A stretch of 64,000 nucleotides of DNA from Helicoverpa zea (taxonomy: Eukaryota; Arthropoda; Insecta; Lepidoptera; Noctuidae), in NCBI RefSeq assembly GCF_022581195.2, contig NC_061463.1, forward strand, positions 1,488,001-1,552,000. Reading direction: 5' to 3'. Below the pieces are notes generated by a model. It was not told the origin of the DNA. It searched no databases and worked only from the letters and a program-made list of their open reading frames with translations. A program made the position numbers and the translations under genes. Positions 22,252 to 33,399 of the stretch are shown one piece after another; position 1 is the stretch's first letter; each line of letters starts with the position of its first letter.

Positions 22252-24009
22252 GGGGCTGTCATTGTTGTCAAAGTATGACTATAGAAGTAGGACATCTATA
22301 CCAGTAATATAAAAATGCCTCTGTTGCAATTAATCGTGTTTTGTTTGGTTGCTTATTTTTTAGAGTAGGTGATCATGTGAAAGAATAGCAAGAATATTTC
22401 TTGTGAGATGAAATCTTGACAAAATAAAATTGGGCAAATGATTATTCACTTCTGTTCTGTAATCTGTAATTTATCCCTATACACAGAATTATTATAATTA
22501 ACCAGTCAAATAAGACTGCTGGATAAAATAACAAATAATAATTTGAAGAAATACCTACATTTTTCTCTCCGATAAATAAGATAATATGACTCAGATAAAA
22601 TGTTATTACATGTATGAGTAACAAGATTACCTACTGGCTAACAGATAAAACGGTATCTGTGATTTTCTTATATTGAGAAAACTGAGATAAAGATAAGATG
22701 AGGAACTACTGAACTGAATCGACAATTTTTTCAGTTTTGAATAGCCTATTTATCGAAGAAGGCTTAAAGTTGCTTTTTACCAGGGTTAGTGTAATAGTGT
22801 CTACTGGACGCGAATTAAACAGCTGGCGGAAAATAATGAATATCGTAAATGTTATTGTGAGTTCGTAACGCATTCAACGTTAATAGCTTAACCCTGGAGA
22901 CAGTTAAAAGCTTCTTTTAACTAAGTATCTAAGAAACTTTAAGACACTGCAACAAAAACTGTAGTAACAAAACCAAAACCAAAATTTAACTAACAATTGT
23001 TCATATTCAATTCTGTTATAATATCAACCCCATGAGCATTGTTTTATAACATAGGAAACAACAAAAAGTACTCAGGAAATTATGTACTATAAAACTTAGC
23101 ACAATATCCGCCATGGCTTTAATAAGCCATGCAATAAATATATACAATGATAAAACGGAGTATTATTGCAAGCACAGCTGGGCTTTCCCATTATTATTTC
23201 GAGAGGTTGTTGACAATTACGACAAAAGACGTCACTATCGTTTTGCCATTCTTTCATTGTAAGGACAGTTACACACTACGTACTAAGACTTGAAAATCAT
23301 CTAATGAATCAGACTTTATACTCTCCAGCCAGATTGTTAATTAATAAGCATGGAGAATAAAATGGTTCGCGGAGATGTCAAAACGAAAACTCTCCTAAGA
23401 AAGTAGCCAAAATGCGGGTGTTCGGGAGAAGAGGAACATTACTAACTGCGCCCTTACACGCTTTCTATGGAACCCGCCTGTTATTTTTAAAATGAAATTA
23501 CCAATTAATCAAGACCAATCTTTGACAGATTAGTTTTGATTTGACAAGGAACCCGAACACCTCGTTTGTTACTAGTAACCGATCGTTTTGATCACGCCTA
23601 CCGCACGTTATCTGACCTACAAGAAAGCGTCTGACCCCCACATCTTTCCTTCCTTCGGGGCTAGCACATGCGTGGTCTTTCAATAGTTTTTTTTTCATGT
23701 CTCCTCATCGAAACCACCCAAACAATGCCTACCTAACAATTATCTACAAATAAAAACACATTTCCGTTTAAATTCTTCAGTCCATGTTATGAACAAAAAA
23801 CTAGCCATTCAGTGCCATTTTCCTCATGAATGTCTAGCCATATTATGGGAATAGTGCTAGCCATAAAATCTGAGGGTAGTGTCAGTCTGAAAGCCCATTC
23901 CGTGCTACGTATGAAGGTATACCACTCAACTCATAAAATGGTTATAGGTAACAACTCGTAAAGTATTATAGTCATATGGGACCTTCTTTGAAATTTTAAA
24001 GATAAAGTA
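22252..24009. other. Non-coding DNA, nothing recognised
   Basis: No gene or repeat family supported. Confidence 0.4.
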
Positions 24010-24178
24010 CTAGCCGTTTTCCCGCGGCCTCACCCGCGTCCCGTGGGAACTACTGTCCGTACCGGGATAAAATATAGCCTATATTGCGGGGGAAGAGTGT
24101 GGCTTTAGAACAGTAAAATAATTTTTTAAATCGGTTCAGTATTTTTTGAGTTAATCCATTACAAGCAAACAAACCGCT
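24010..24178 (-). mobile_element. Helitron, 5' truncated
   Basis: CTAG at 24010-24013 then CCGTTTTCCCGCGGCC..CACCCGCGTCCCGTGG and AAAATATAGCCTATAT, the same family as 37978-38177. The element stops near AACAAACC at 24178, where the 5S-like SINE begins, so the TCTATAC end is missing. Confidence 0.7.
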
Positions 24179-24275
24179 CGGTGCGATCGATCGTGGGGTC
24201 AAGCAATGCTTAGTGCAGTCGGACCCGTGAATGGATGACCATGGTATCATGAGAGTTTGTCCGTGTTTCAAGATT
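24179..24275 (+). mobile_element. 5S-rRNA-like SINE head fragment
   Basis: GGTGCGATCGATCGTGGGGTC, AAGCAATGCTTAG, then GGACCCGTGAATGGATGACCAT follow the layout of the 3' half of 5S rRNA (GTGGGGTTAAGCA..GGATGGGTGACC). TCCGTGTTTC, the start of the body shared with the tRNA-headed SINE, follows. This suggests two SINE head types sharing one tail. Only the head is kept. Confidence 0.55.
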
Positions 24276-24287
24276 CTGATTCTCTAA

Positions 24288-24472
24288 TGCCCGTTTTCAC
24301 CAACAATCTCTTAATCTAAGTGCCACTTAGAATAAGGGCTCTCCCAATTTTGACATAAATAACTATGTATAAGGGACAACTAAACTTTGGTGAAAACGAA
24401 ATTCTTATTAAGTGTTCCGTAAATGCTCTTAGGGGATCCCTAAATTTAGGTATTTGTAGGTGAAAATGGGCA
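24288..24472. mobile_element. TAA-flanked MITE
   Basis: Inverted termini TGCCCGTTTTCACC and the complement of GGTGAAAATGGGCA, flanked by TAA at 24285-24287 and 24473-24475. The 185-bp body is foldback-like, with TTAGAATAAGGGC and CTAAATTTAGG motifs. PIF/Harbinger-like by its TWA duplication. Confidence 0.75.
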
Positions 24473-24475
24473 TAA

Positions 24476-27400
24476 ATGTCTTCTCTAATCTGTACCTATT
24501 GAGCGAGATCGGTGATCAATGCGGAATGTATGAAGATAGACCATTACCTAGTGGAAGGATAATAAACAGACCAATGATATGATAACCCTTTTAAATAGAA
24601 TGTTACTTTGCATACATTAATTACATCATCCTAATTTCTAGCCTAAAACATCTGCCACCATACATTATAATTAGAGTAGTTCACATAGTTTCACGAATGG
24701 TCAAAGTCAGTGAATTAAAAACATTAATAGACACAATATATTCCACCAGTTCCTCATAAAGATGCCAAATAAACGCCCGACCACCGTATCATTAGATTCA
24801 TGAACTAAACCTCAGAGGAAAATCAACCTTATGTCTATAAACTTAAGGAGTAAATTCATTTTTGTTGACTGCAGGAAGTTCTTGGTACAATGCCAAACCA
24901 GAGTCAAGGTCAATGACCGTTTGTGATACATTAACTGTTTTCTCCTTGAGTGACAATTGTAGGATAGTTGTAAAGCGCCGATGTAATGCGTCCGTCATTT
25001 GAGTGTCACTATGCTTGATACACTGGATTGCTGACACGGTGACGTTGCCAAAAGTCTAAATTCGTGTTAGCCGATTTATGTAAAGTGGGGTCTTGTTTCT
25101 TGATATTATAGGGTTTGTGTTTCTGTTTGTAAATAGAAGCAATGTGTATTCTTTTGTTTAAAAATAAGCTGTTATAATTTTATAAAACTACAGAGTTTTA
25201 TTGTTCGGTTGAACGCGCGAAAAACATTTAACACATTTTTCGTACACAATATTACTAAACGATTTATCATCGAATGATTTTTTTATAGGTTTGTTGTGTG
25301 GCTATAGTAGACTTTCATTTCAGTGAGGTTTCGTTGTATCAATAAAATATTGTATTGTAGTTTAAAGATTTAATCGTTTCAACTGTTTTCATTAGCTTCC
25401 TTCTGTGAATCATTAATTGTGTTCGTATGTTCGATAACGACAATTAAGGACATTTATTAAGTAGGCACTACATTAACATGAATAAAATGAATACTACAAG
25501 GGCAAGTTTATAATTCTAACTAAACACTATTTCATACATAACTTTATACCTACATTTTAAAAGCAGTAATTTTTAAAAGCAAGCTACTACGAGCCGTCAC
25601 CTCCATTCCGCTCGCTACGAATTTGCTACGAGAATGTGCTACGACACTTTAATATACTTTCTCTGCTACGAACCGTGCGTGGGAGCATTTCGTTTCAAAT
25701 TACCCTTGATTCATTTGACACCTATGTCAGATAATGTCAGACTAGACTAGGAAGAGTTGTTTGAATGCAAATGGTCTGATGTATGACTTCCCGTCGTACA
25801 AGGGGTCTGGGTGTCACTGGATAGGAGGATGCAATTCTGGGATGTATCTCGTCTGGGTTATCAAGGTTTGAATGACTTTTGACTGATAAACCACTTAACC
25901 AAAGGAGACATGGAGGTAGACTGGAATATATGGATAATTTTTTCTTTGCCTGAAAATTCTGCAGTATCAACGTGAAACCTCAAAATATATTGTGAATTTT
26001 TGGAACGAAAAGTCAAAATTCCTTTGTTGCCACATTTTTAGTGTGACGTTGTGTAAAACCATATAAATTATACCCCCTACCTACCTATTATACCCACATA
26101 ATTACATATTTTTTGTGAGCAGTTTTGCAAAATAATACAATACAAAAAAATTTAACAGGGAAATTTTAAAGTAAAGCAATAAAAATACATAGTTAAAAAG
26201 ATGAGCCAGTATTATTATTATTGCTAATAAAATATTTTCTGTCAGTTCATGCCATCGCATTTATTTGGATACATTAAATACAATTTACAAGGAAAAAGCT
26301 AGACATAAATAATAAGTTAGTAATTCGTGCTTAGAATTAATTTAAGTAATTCGTCAAGCTGTTTGCGTTATGTTTTAAGATTGTAATTTATATTTGAAGG
26401 TCGAAATATAAAAATATTACATTAAAATATCTAATATATTTTATTTGTTTACACGTGTAGTACACTGACTCTTTTCCATAATAAATCTTACTAATATGAA
26501 TACTTTGTTACATAAACTTACTAATATCATAAATGCGAAAGTAACTTACACAAGTTATGTTCACATTTATCTGTCTGTTATGCTTTCACGCCAAAATTAC
26601 TGAACATTTTTAGTAGTACTCTTTACTAGTACTCTCTCTGAGGACATAGGCTTCTCCCTAGACATAGGGAAACCGCAGGAATAACACTTCATAATCAACA
26701 TTATTCTTCTATTCTGAAAATGTAATCTATCAATTTAAAAATTTCCTACATTTCTTCAAAATCGTAATCATTTCTTTTTCTACTGGACCTACTATCATGC
26801 CCTAAATCTTTTTCTACAGCTTCAACGTTAAACAGCACAAACTTCTCTTATATCCATTACCTATTACCATCTTTCCATAAATACTACCGAACATAGACCA
26901 CAGAACACAAATAAAGCATTCACCATTCAATTTATATACGTGTCCAAACTCCAGAAATTGTACAAACAGATCTTTAGTTCAACAAATTGGATTTGTACAA
27001 ATTACTGGCCTCTTCAGGATGGGGACCTCCTTGGAATTGGATTTGTCAAACAATGGGTAAGGTCTCACACGTAATAAATTGTTGGGACCTTTAAGTATGA
27101 GGTTTTGAAGAGCGCTATAGTTTATTATTAACGATTATTTATTTGGTGCAATGGTTGCAATCGTTTTCGAAGGAGCATATGTGAATTAAATGATTTACTC
27201 CATTTTCCTATTGCACCTTAAATTCCACGCGCTTTACTTTTGCATGTGAATAAAACAATGTGTTTATTTGCTATATTACAATAATATAATTTGGTAAATA
27301 CGATACCCTGCCATTGGCTCTGTAATGATGCAATGATACACCTACCTACTGCAACAAATGAAAAAAAAATGCACTCAGTATTATTATATCATATCGTCAT

Positions 27401-28941
27401 TAAATCTACAGCCATCTACAAACTATTCATACTCCTACCCAAAATGGTGATTACACGCTTACAAAGGTGTAAGTTTAATGGGGACCATCGCAAAACCAAC
27501 AGCTTTTGTTTATCTCACCACGGCTCAAATCGCATTATACTAGAGCACTATGTGTGTAATGCTAAAATGGCTATTGATAGTGTTAATTAATTCTGGAGGT
27601 AATTAGATCGACACATTGTACTATGACCATCCTATTAGGATTATAAAGGTTTCCCTTTTGTGTGGTAAAAAGATATGGTAGCTGAATTTTGTAGTGTTTT
27701 TGATAGAAAAATAAATTTGAATGAAGTCTTATCAGAGTTATCTACACAACAAGATAAATCCCAGCTTCTGGTGTTAAGATAAATGATTAAGTGTAAGAAA
27801 CATCACAATCCAAAGATAGTATCAAATCTTTCAACTCAAAATCAGTTGTTGAACTGATAAAAATTCAAGTGGTTCATGCAAGATTGTATTTTTGTTCTTT
27901 GAATATGTTATCTAAAAACTACAAGTAACGTTGATTATTCTATTCAACGTCGATTGCAGTTTTTCATGTCCAAAACTAATATATACGTCGTTGAAAAATG
28001 TAAAAGCCTTTTTGGTTGTGTTTCAAGCATTTAAGTACCATAGATACATATATATATATAGATACATAAAGCATATAGGTAGATACTATATGTAGAAATG
28101 ATTGCGATCCAACTTGTTCAATTCGAATAATATATACAAAAATAGAAAGGTAATTTACTCTAGATCATAATATATTATGTGTACAATATAAGCGATGCCA
28201 TGTAAACAAGCTAAGTAGTTGAATCCAAATCAATACCATTTCAGTACTTAAGCAAAAGGTCGCAAATGCTTGCATTATTTTTCATTTTTCTAGGAAAGGT
28301 TCTGCTTAACTGCCCTTGCATCGATCCGTGACATTACAATTGCGAAAGGGTTGCACTTATTGAGATGCATTTTTAATGCTTATTTTTTTGTTAAAATCCA
28401 ATTTCATTAAAAGTGAGGAGTCGATCGGAAGATTTTTAATTCCATTTTCGATTAACCTGCTGATATTTTTCAGTAATTTTAGAATAGGTGATTTTGCATC
28501 ATAAAAAAGTCATAGATTATGTGACGGTTATATTATAGAGTGTCCAAAATCTAGCTCAATTAAAGAAAAAGTTCAAGGTGCATGTATGTGAAACCATTTA
28601 CAAGGAAAAATAGTAGTTGTTAAGTAGTTGACTTTCCTTTTCTTAGAAGTCAATACCCAATAACTGTCCCATGTACAGATGATTACATAAAATATAAATT
28701 GGAAAAAGGCTCTTTGTAATACATACCTTGATGAGAGTATTTCATGAGAAACTGGAAAGACCATATTTTTCCTTTGTTATTAAGGAACTAATAGCCGCCA
28801 CAAAATACTTGTAATCTGTTCATACACAGTTGCAATAACAAAACGCTTACATACAACCTCTGCACTGAAAGCAACCCCTATATTATCGATCGATGACGTC
28901 ACAATCTCGATAGGGAAGCGTTATTTCATCGGGAATCACAG
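24476..28941. other. Long non-coding stretch
   Basis: No supported gene. Short repeats: repeated GCTACGA words at 25588-25672 and a Helitron-type decayed body near 26510-26670 (CTTACTAATATCATAAATGCG). Around 28045-28065 there is an (AT)n tract. A minus-strand donor-like CAAG|GTATGT near 28722 was not accepted as an exon. Confidence 0.4.
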
Positions 28942-29020
28942 GACTCGTTAGTTCAGTGGTCAGAACGCCCTTATGACGAATGTCAAGAGGTGGTCGGAGG
29001 TTCGAATCCTTCACGAGTTG
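28942..29020 (+). tRNA. tRNA-like sequence with abnormal anticodon arm
   Basis: A seven-pair acceptor stem forms between 28942-28948 (GACTCGT) and 29013-29019 (ACGAGTT, one G-U). The D stem is GTTC/GAAC and the T arm GGAGG-TTCGAAT-CCTTC with a standard loop, and a TTTTT run follows the 3' end. A-box-like (TTAGTTCAGTGG) and B-box (GGTTCGAATCC) promoters are present. Between D and T arms there are 28 rather than about 22 bases, and they fold as a long helix (CCTTATGAC with GTCAAGAGG) closed by GAAT, not a 5-bp stem with a 7-base loop. Hence no anticodon can be read. Likely a pseudogene, a tRNA with a short odd insertion, or a SINE head. Confidence 0.5.
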
Positions 29021-30902
29021 GTTGCTTTTTGATTTCGTTTCGATTTTTTCAGATAGGTTTTGATGTTTTCTGTATAAAATAGGGTCTTTAACTTCCGAAT
29101 TAGCCTTTAAAAGAAAGAAAAAGCTCTCGATTCAAAACCTTACCTTGACTGATAAAAATGGCCAATACGTAATGGAAAATATTTTCCTTCTATTAGTCCG
29201 GACATATTTTCAATGAATATCTGACAAATATTGAAGTAATAATGTAATTATTTGATATTGTGACCTTAGTTATAAATAGTTTTTTTTTACCCGACTGTCA
29301 AGCAGGGTTTTGTTTTCCATATTAAAATGACTTTATATGATTTTTCAGCAACGATGAAACCAAATAAGCAACAATTTGTAAAATGCTAACTTAGGGGAGG
29401 AAAATGCTGATGGTTCCTTCTCTTGCATAGAGATGCTGTGTATGCAAATAGTTTTGCTGCACTTTCATAGATGGCTACCCTGTTGCTTGGCTGGCTTTGC
29501 ACAATTTTCTCCTAGCATTTTCCCGAGATTTTCATAGGTGGCTTTTCTTGTAGTTCAATTAGTTGCACAAATATTATATTTTCAAAACAAAAATAGTCAG
29601 TTAAAACGATAAAAGTTTCTATCAATTTCCTTCAAGTTTCTGTTATTGCATTAATGTGACCATATGCAGAAAATATAAAGTATGTAACAATGTAGGTATA
29701 TTTTTTGTGCAACGTTCCAAACCACGTAAAAAATTCATCATGGCGGCCAGCCGTACATTTTCCCGTGCAATTTGCGCGACAGAATGTTCAAAACATTTTC
29801 AAATAGTTCGCGGAACAGACATCAATTAGAAAAGCCATGACCAGCAATTTATTTTTATGTTTTCAAAATCCTACTAATATTACAATGGATTCCATGAAAG
29901 TTAGCAGAAATATAGTTTATAAGTAGTTACATCAGCACAACAGTTTTTTCATTCCATACTTACAAAAGAAAATCTTTTTATTGCTTTAAAATACCTGGTT
30001 GTTTCTGAATCTTTGGGCAGGTGATTGACATAGGAGAAAACTTTAGACTGGGCAGATTTATCTCGCGATAGGGAATATCAACGATAAACTTTTCAACTTG
30101 GGAACCGAATCCAAAGTTTCATGCCAAAAAGTAAAATCGTCCTACTCCAATAAAATTATATTTACCTATATTTTATTATCTCTTGCCTTAACGTTCACAC
30201 ATCTCACACAAAGTTAATAAGTGTTTCTATTCAAATTGTGCTAATAAACAAAACAGAAATATGTGTAAACTTCAAGCGAGTTGTGCCAAAAAATAATTCA
30301 CACTTTATTATAAGAATGTACCGAAATATTCATTCACGCATTCCCCTACCAAACAGCTGACAGGTCCTAAAAATAATGAACCTACTTTTGGACCACCAAA
30401 GAGGGTAGGTACCTACTTCTATTGTTAGCGTTATACCCACGTGTTGGTGAGCTTAATTCAGGACTACCCTCGAACACGACATGATTTTAACGCTTCTTTA
30501 GTTCCTCGTCAGCCCAAACTCGGCCTTGACTTGACCGAGCAACAATCGATATTTTGCCTATTAAGGCGATTCGATATTCCATCGATTTCAAATTGGAGGC
30601 ATAATGTTACGATGTTGGGTAACGACGACGAAAATTGAATGGCGGATTACGTAGATAGGTACATATATGTAGGTAGTTGATAGTTTATAAATGGTTTGAA
30701 GCTATGAGTGTTTTAGTTTGAATACGATACTCTCGGGAACTAGAGGACCTATTTGTAAACTCTGTAGTGTTAGATAGCCTATTTATCGGGAAGACACTGT
30801 CTGGAAATCAGTGGTATAAATGCATACAGTAGCATTAACATGCACCGAAAGTGTAAAATACCGAGTTTTTAAACAAAAATGTATAAAAAAAATCTCGAAT
30901 GC
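29021..30902. other. Non-coding DNA
   Basis: No element is recognised beyond a TTTTACCCGACTGTCAAGCAGG start at about 29287, the style of a common lepidopteran MITE end. An isolated 65-codon frame at 30441-30638 has no recognisable domain. Confidence 0.4.
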
Positions 30903-30961
30903 GTGTACAAATATCGAGCATGTTTCAGTCTTGTACTGAAACATGCTCGATATTTGTACAC
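30903..30961. repeat. Perfect palindrome, 27-bp arms, 5-base loop
   Basis: 30903-30929 is the exact reverse complement of 30935-30961, separated by CTTGT. No flanking duplication or element is obvious. The structure could be a hairpin RNA precursor, a transcription-linked hairpin, or a template-switch product. Confidence 0.95.
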
Positions 30962-31621
30962 ACAATTTGACAAATGATTTTCTCTTTTTACATACATGTA
31001 TGTTTGTGAAAGTGTCGAAACGAAAGATGACTTTTCGTATACCATGAGGTCATCGACCCACACATTTCATTTATTTTTATTTTCCACAAATTATATAAGC
31101 AGATTAAAAAATAAGAAAATGTAATACTTCCTTTATTTAATGACGGAGCATCCCCGAGGGAATTAGATTACTTGATAACAATATGAAGGCAATTTGTCTT
31201 TCTTTGCATACAACAAGGTTCTAGTAGCTTAGTAGTTTTATTGCATTTGCAGGCTTAGCATGTTGCTTGTAATTTTTATTAGAATGTAATATACAATTAT
31301 GCAAAATATAATATACCTACAATTTTGAAATTACTATCTCTTATAAGGTACAATTTTCTACCATTGGTTAATTAAAAGATCTGTCATTTTGGATAGGTAC
31401 AGAATTGGATATTAGGTACTTTTATTTATTAAAGATGAATTAAATAACCTCAAGATAAAAAAAATGTCTGTAAATCCGCGAAAGATTATCTAAACCGACA
31501 TTATTTAAATCCAGTTTTATGATATAAAATAAAACAGAATATTTACTTGTTGCATAAATAAAATTGATATTTCATAAAAAAATACGAATTGATAACCAAC
31601 TCCTTTTTGTGAAGTCGGTTA
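30962..31621. other. Non-coding DNA
   Basis: AT-rich. An ATTGATAACCAACTCCTTTT motif followed by GTGAAGTCGGTTAAC at about 31588-31622 is a recurrent lepidopteran repeat end and abuts the LINE tail. Confidence 0.45.
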
Positions 31622-32038
31622 ACAAGAACAAAGTCAAAGTCAAAGTCAAAGTCAAATCATTTATTTCATTTAGGCCTTTACAAGCACTTATGAACGTCAA
31701 AATTATAACTAAGTTTGATTCTAGTTGCCCATTCCAAAAGTAGCTTCCTATGGAGAAGAACGGGCAAGAAACTCCATGGTTACTCTTTTTAAAAATAATA
31801 TAGTATTACAGTTTGTATGTATTGATACATACAGTAAAAGCATGTGAAGATCATGTAGAATCGCAAAGACAAATGAGGATAAAGTGACAATTAAAATGCT
31901 ACATGGTGTTCACATTTACAAATTGGTTTATATTTTGGTACAAAGTTACAAACAAATTTTAATAATCAAAAGATGAATACAATTTTATTTGCTGGTGTAG
32001 TTTTAATTTGTTAATTAATTAGATATTGTCAGTATGTC

Positions 32039-32277
32039 CTATGGAGCAGGACCAGCATGTTTCCAAGCATTTTTATCTTGAATGTAATCTTCTAATTTAT
32101 AATATGCTTGCTTACAAAGTGTGGCTTTTATATGAGTTTTAAACCGCAAGTCATTCAATTCCAGAATGTTGTCTGGTATTTTATTATAACATTTGACACA
32201 ATATCCCATGAAAGATGTATGTACTTTAGATAATCTAAACTGCGGGATAGCTAACTTATTTTTATTTCTAGTGTTAT
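32039..32277 (-). pseudogene. LINE reverse transcriptase ORF, separated C-terminal part
   Basis: Reading the minus strand from 32277 gives NTRNKNKLAIPQFRLSK, then SFMGYCVKCYNKIPDN and AWKHAGPAP before TAG at 32041-32039. This is the conserved C-terminal end of this LINE group and continues the frame cut at about 33400. An AT count of two extra bases at the junction would restore the frame if one AT copy is removed. Confidence 0.85.
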
Positions 32278-33399
32278 AATAGGCATGATGACAAATTTTT
32301 AAATTCCTTTGTATGATGTAGGTTTACGTCTATTTTATATGAAAAATTATTAATTTTAAGAAAATGCGAAGTTTTTTTATCAAATAATTGCATTTTTCTC
32401 TGTCCACTTTGAATCCGGCGCGAAAACGCTTGTCAGTGTCATGTCGTCACTTGTGACGTCACGACTGAAATTACAAGACGCAAGTAAACAACGCTCGTGC
32501 AATAATTAAGTTTTTTGTGTTATTAAATATGAATTCGAAAGTGCATAGGTGTTGTGGGGTCCCCCAGTGTAAGAACACATCTCAAAACAACTCCTGATAA
32601 GTTATTTGTGTACGTTCCTCACAATAAAAAAATACGAAACAAATGGCTTAAACTTGCAAGGCGAGATTCAAAAGCAATATTGCCCAGGGTACAACTTTAT
32701 TTTTGTGAAGATCACTTTGATGTAAGTTATTACATAGTTCTCTAGATTCTAGCATAGTTTATAATGTAAATAACTATTTCGAGGTTAGGTTTCATCTCTC
32801 ATTGCTGTTATATTACGCATTTTATTCATATCATGTATTTATATGTATGTGTTTATTTGAGGAATTATTTATAACTAAAATTGTTTTTAATTAAACTAAT
32901 ATTCTAACATAGAAGTTTTTTTAATGAAACTAATACACTTAAATGGAAGTTTTTTTAATTAAACTAGTATACTTACATGGAAGTTTTAACATTTCTAAAT
33001 TCAGCTGAACAAAAATCTTTATTTGATGCCAAAAACTCTCCCAGCATTATGATATCCATTCTAGGCAAATTAGCGCTGTTTGCCTTGATAAATCCGGGCT
33101 CCATAACTCGTGTTATAAACAATTAATTAAAAACAAAGATCGCAGTGGAAGTTCACAATAACGAAATGTGACGTTCGCGCGCTTTCGCGCGAGTTGTTTT
33201 CAGAGATGACGTCACGAGCTCTGATTGGTGTTCAAGATATCATGGCGGATTGCCTTATTTCGTAATTTTATTTTATAAAAATACATATTAATCACATTAT
33301 TAATAAAGAAAACAATGCGCGTTTTATATTCCAAGCTTCAAGTTTAATTTAATAAATATATTATTTTAATGATTTTTGATTACTGTCATCATGCCTATT
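32278..33399 (+). mobile_element. P-element-like non-autonomous element, copy 1
   Basis: The 1122-bp insertion is bounded by the inverted repeat AATAGGCATGATGACA. The CATGATGA core recalls the start of the Drosophila P element. It carries the first (THAP) part of a transposase-like frame and a separate later fragment (MEVLTFLNSAEQKSLF.. at about 32980). The middle of any transposase is absent, as in internally deleted P derivatives. Compared with copy 2 it has about 145 bp more (repeats of TTAATTAAACTAGTATACTT and ACATGGAAG near 32870-32990). P elements normally make 8-bp duplications, which are not seen here, so the superfamily call rests on the THAP frame and termini. Confidence 0.65.
32529..32744 (+). 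pseudogene. THAP-domain fragment, frameshifted (copy 1)
   Basis: ATG at 32529 opens MNSKVHRCCGVPQCKN, then one extra base (TCTCAAAA against TCCAAAA in copy 2) puts a stop in frame. In the +1 frame the domain resumes with KLFVYVPHNKK, WLKLARR and the YFCEDHFD block. The THAP zinc ligands C..C and C-x2-H are therefore all present but in two frames. THAP domains bind DNA and open P-type transposases. The 63-codon frame reported from 32554 is the in-frame remainder. Confidence 0.8.

Noticed and set aside
28698..28760. Minus-strand exon-like piece with CAAG|GTATGT donor
   Set aside because: Acceptor is ambiguous and the coding part is only 25-40 bases of AT-rich sequence; not enough to separate from chance.
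31622..31650. Hexamer repeat as a telomere-type tract
   Set aside because: (AAAGTC)n here is the 3' tail of the LINE on the minus strand; insect telomere repeats are TTAGG.
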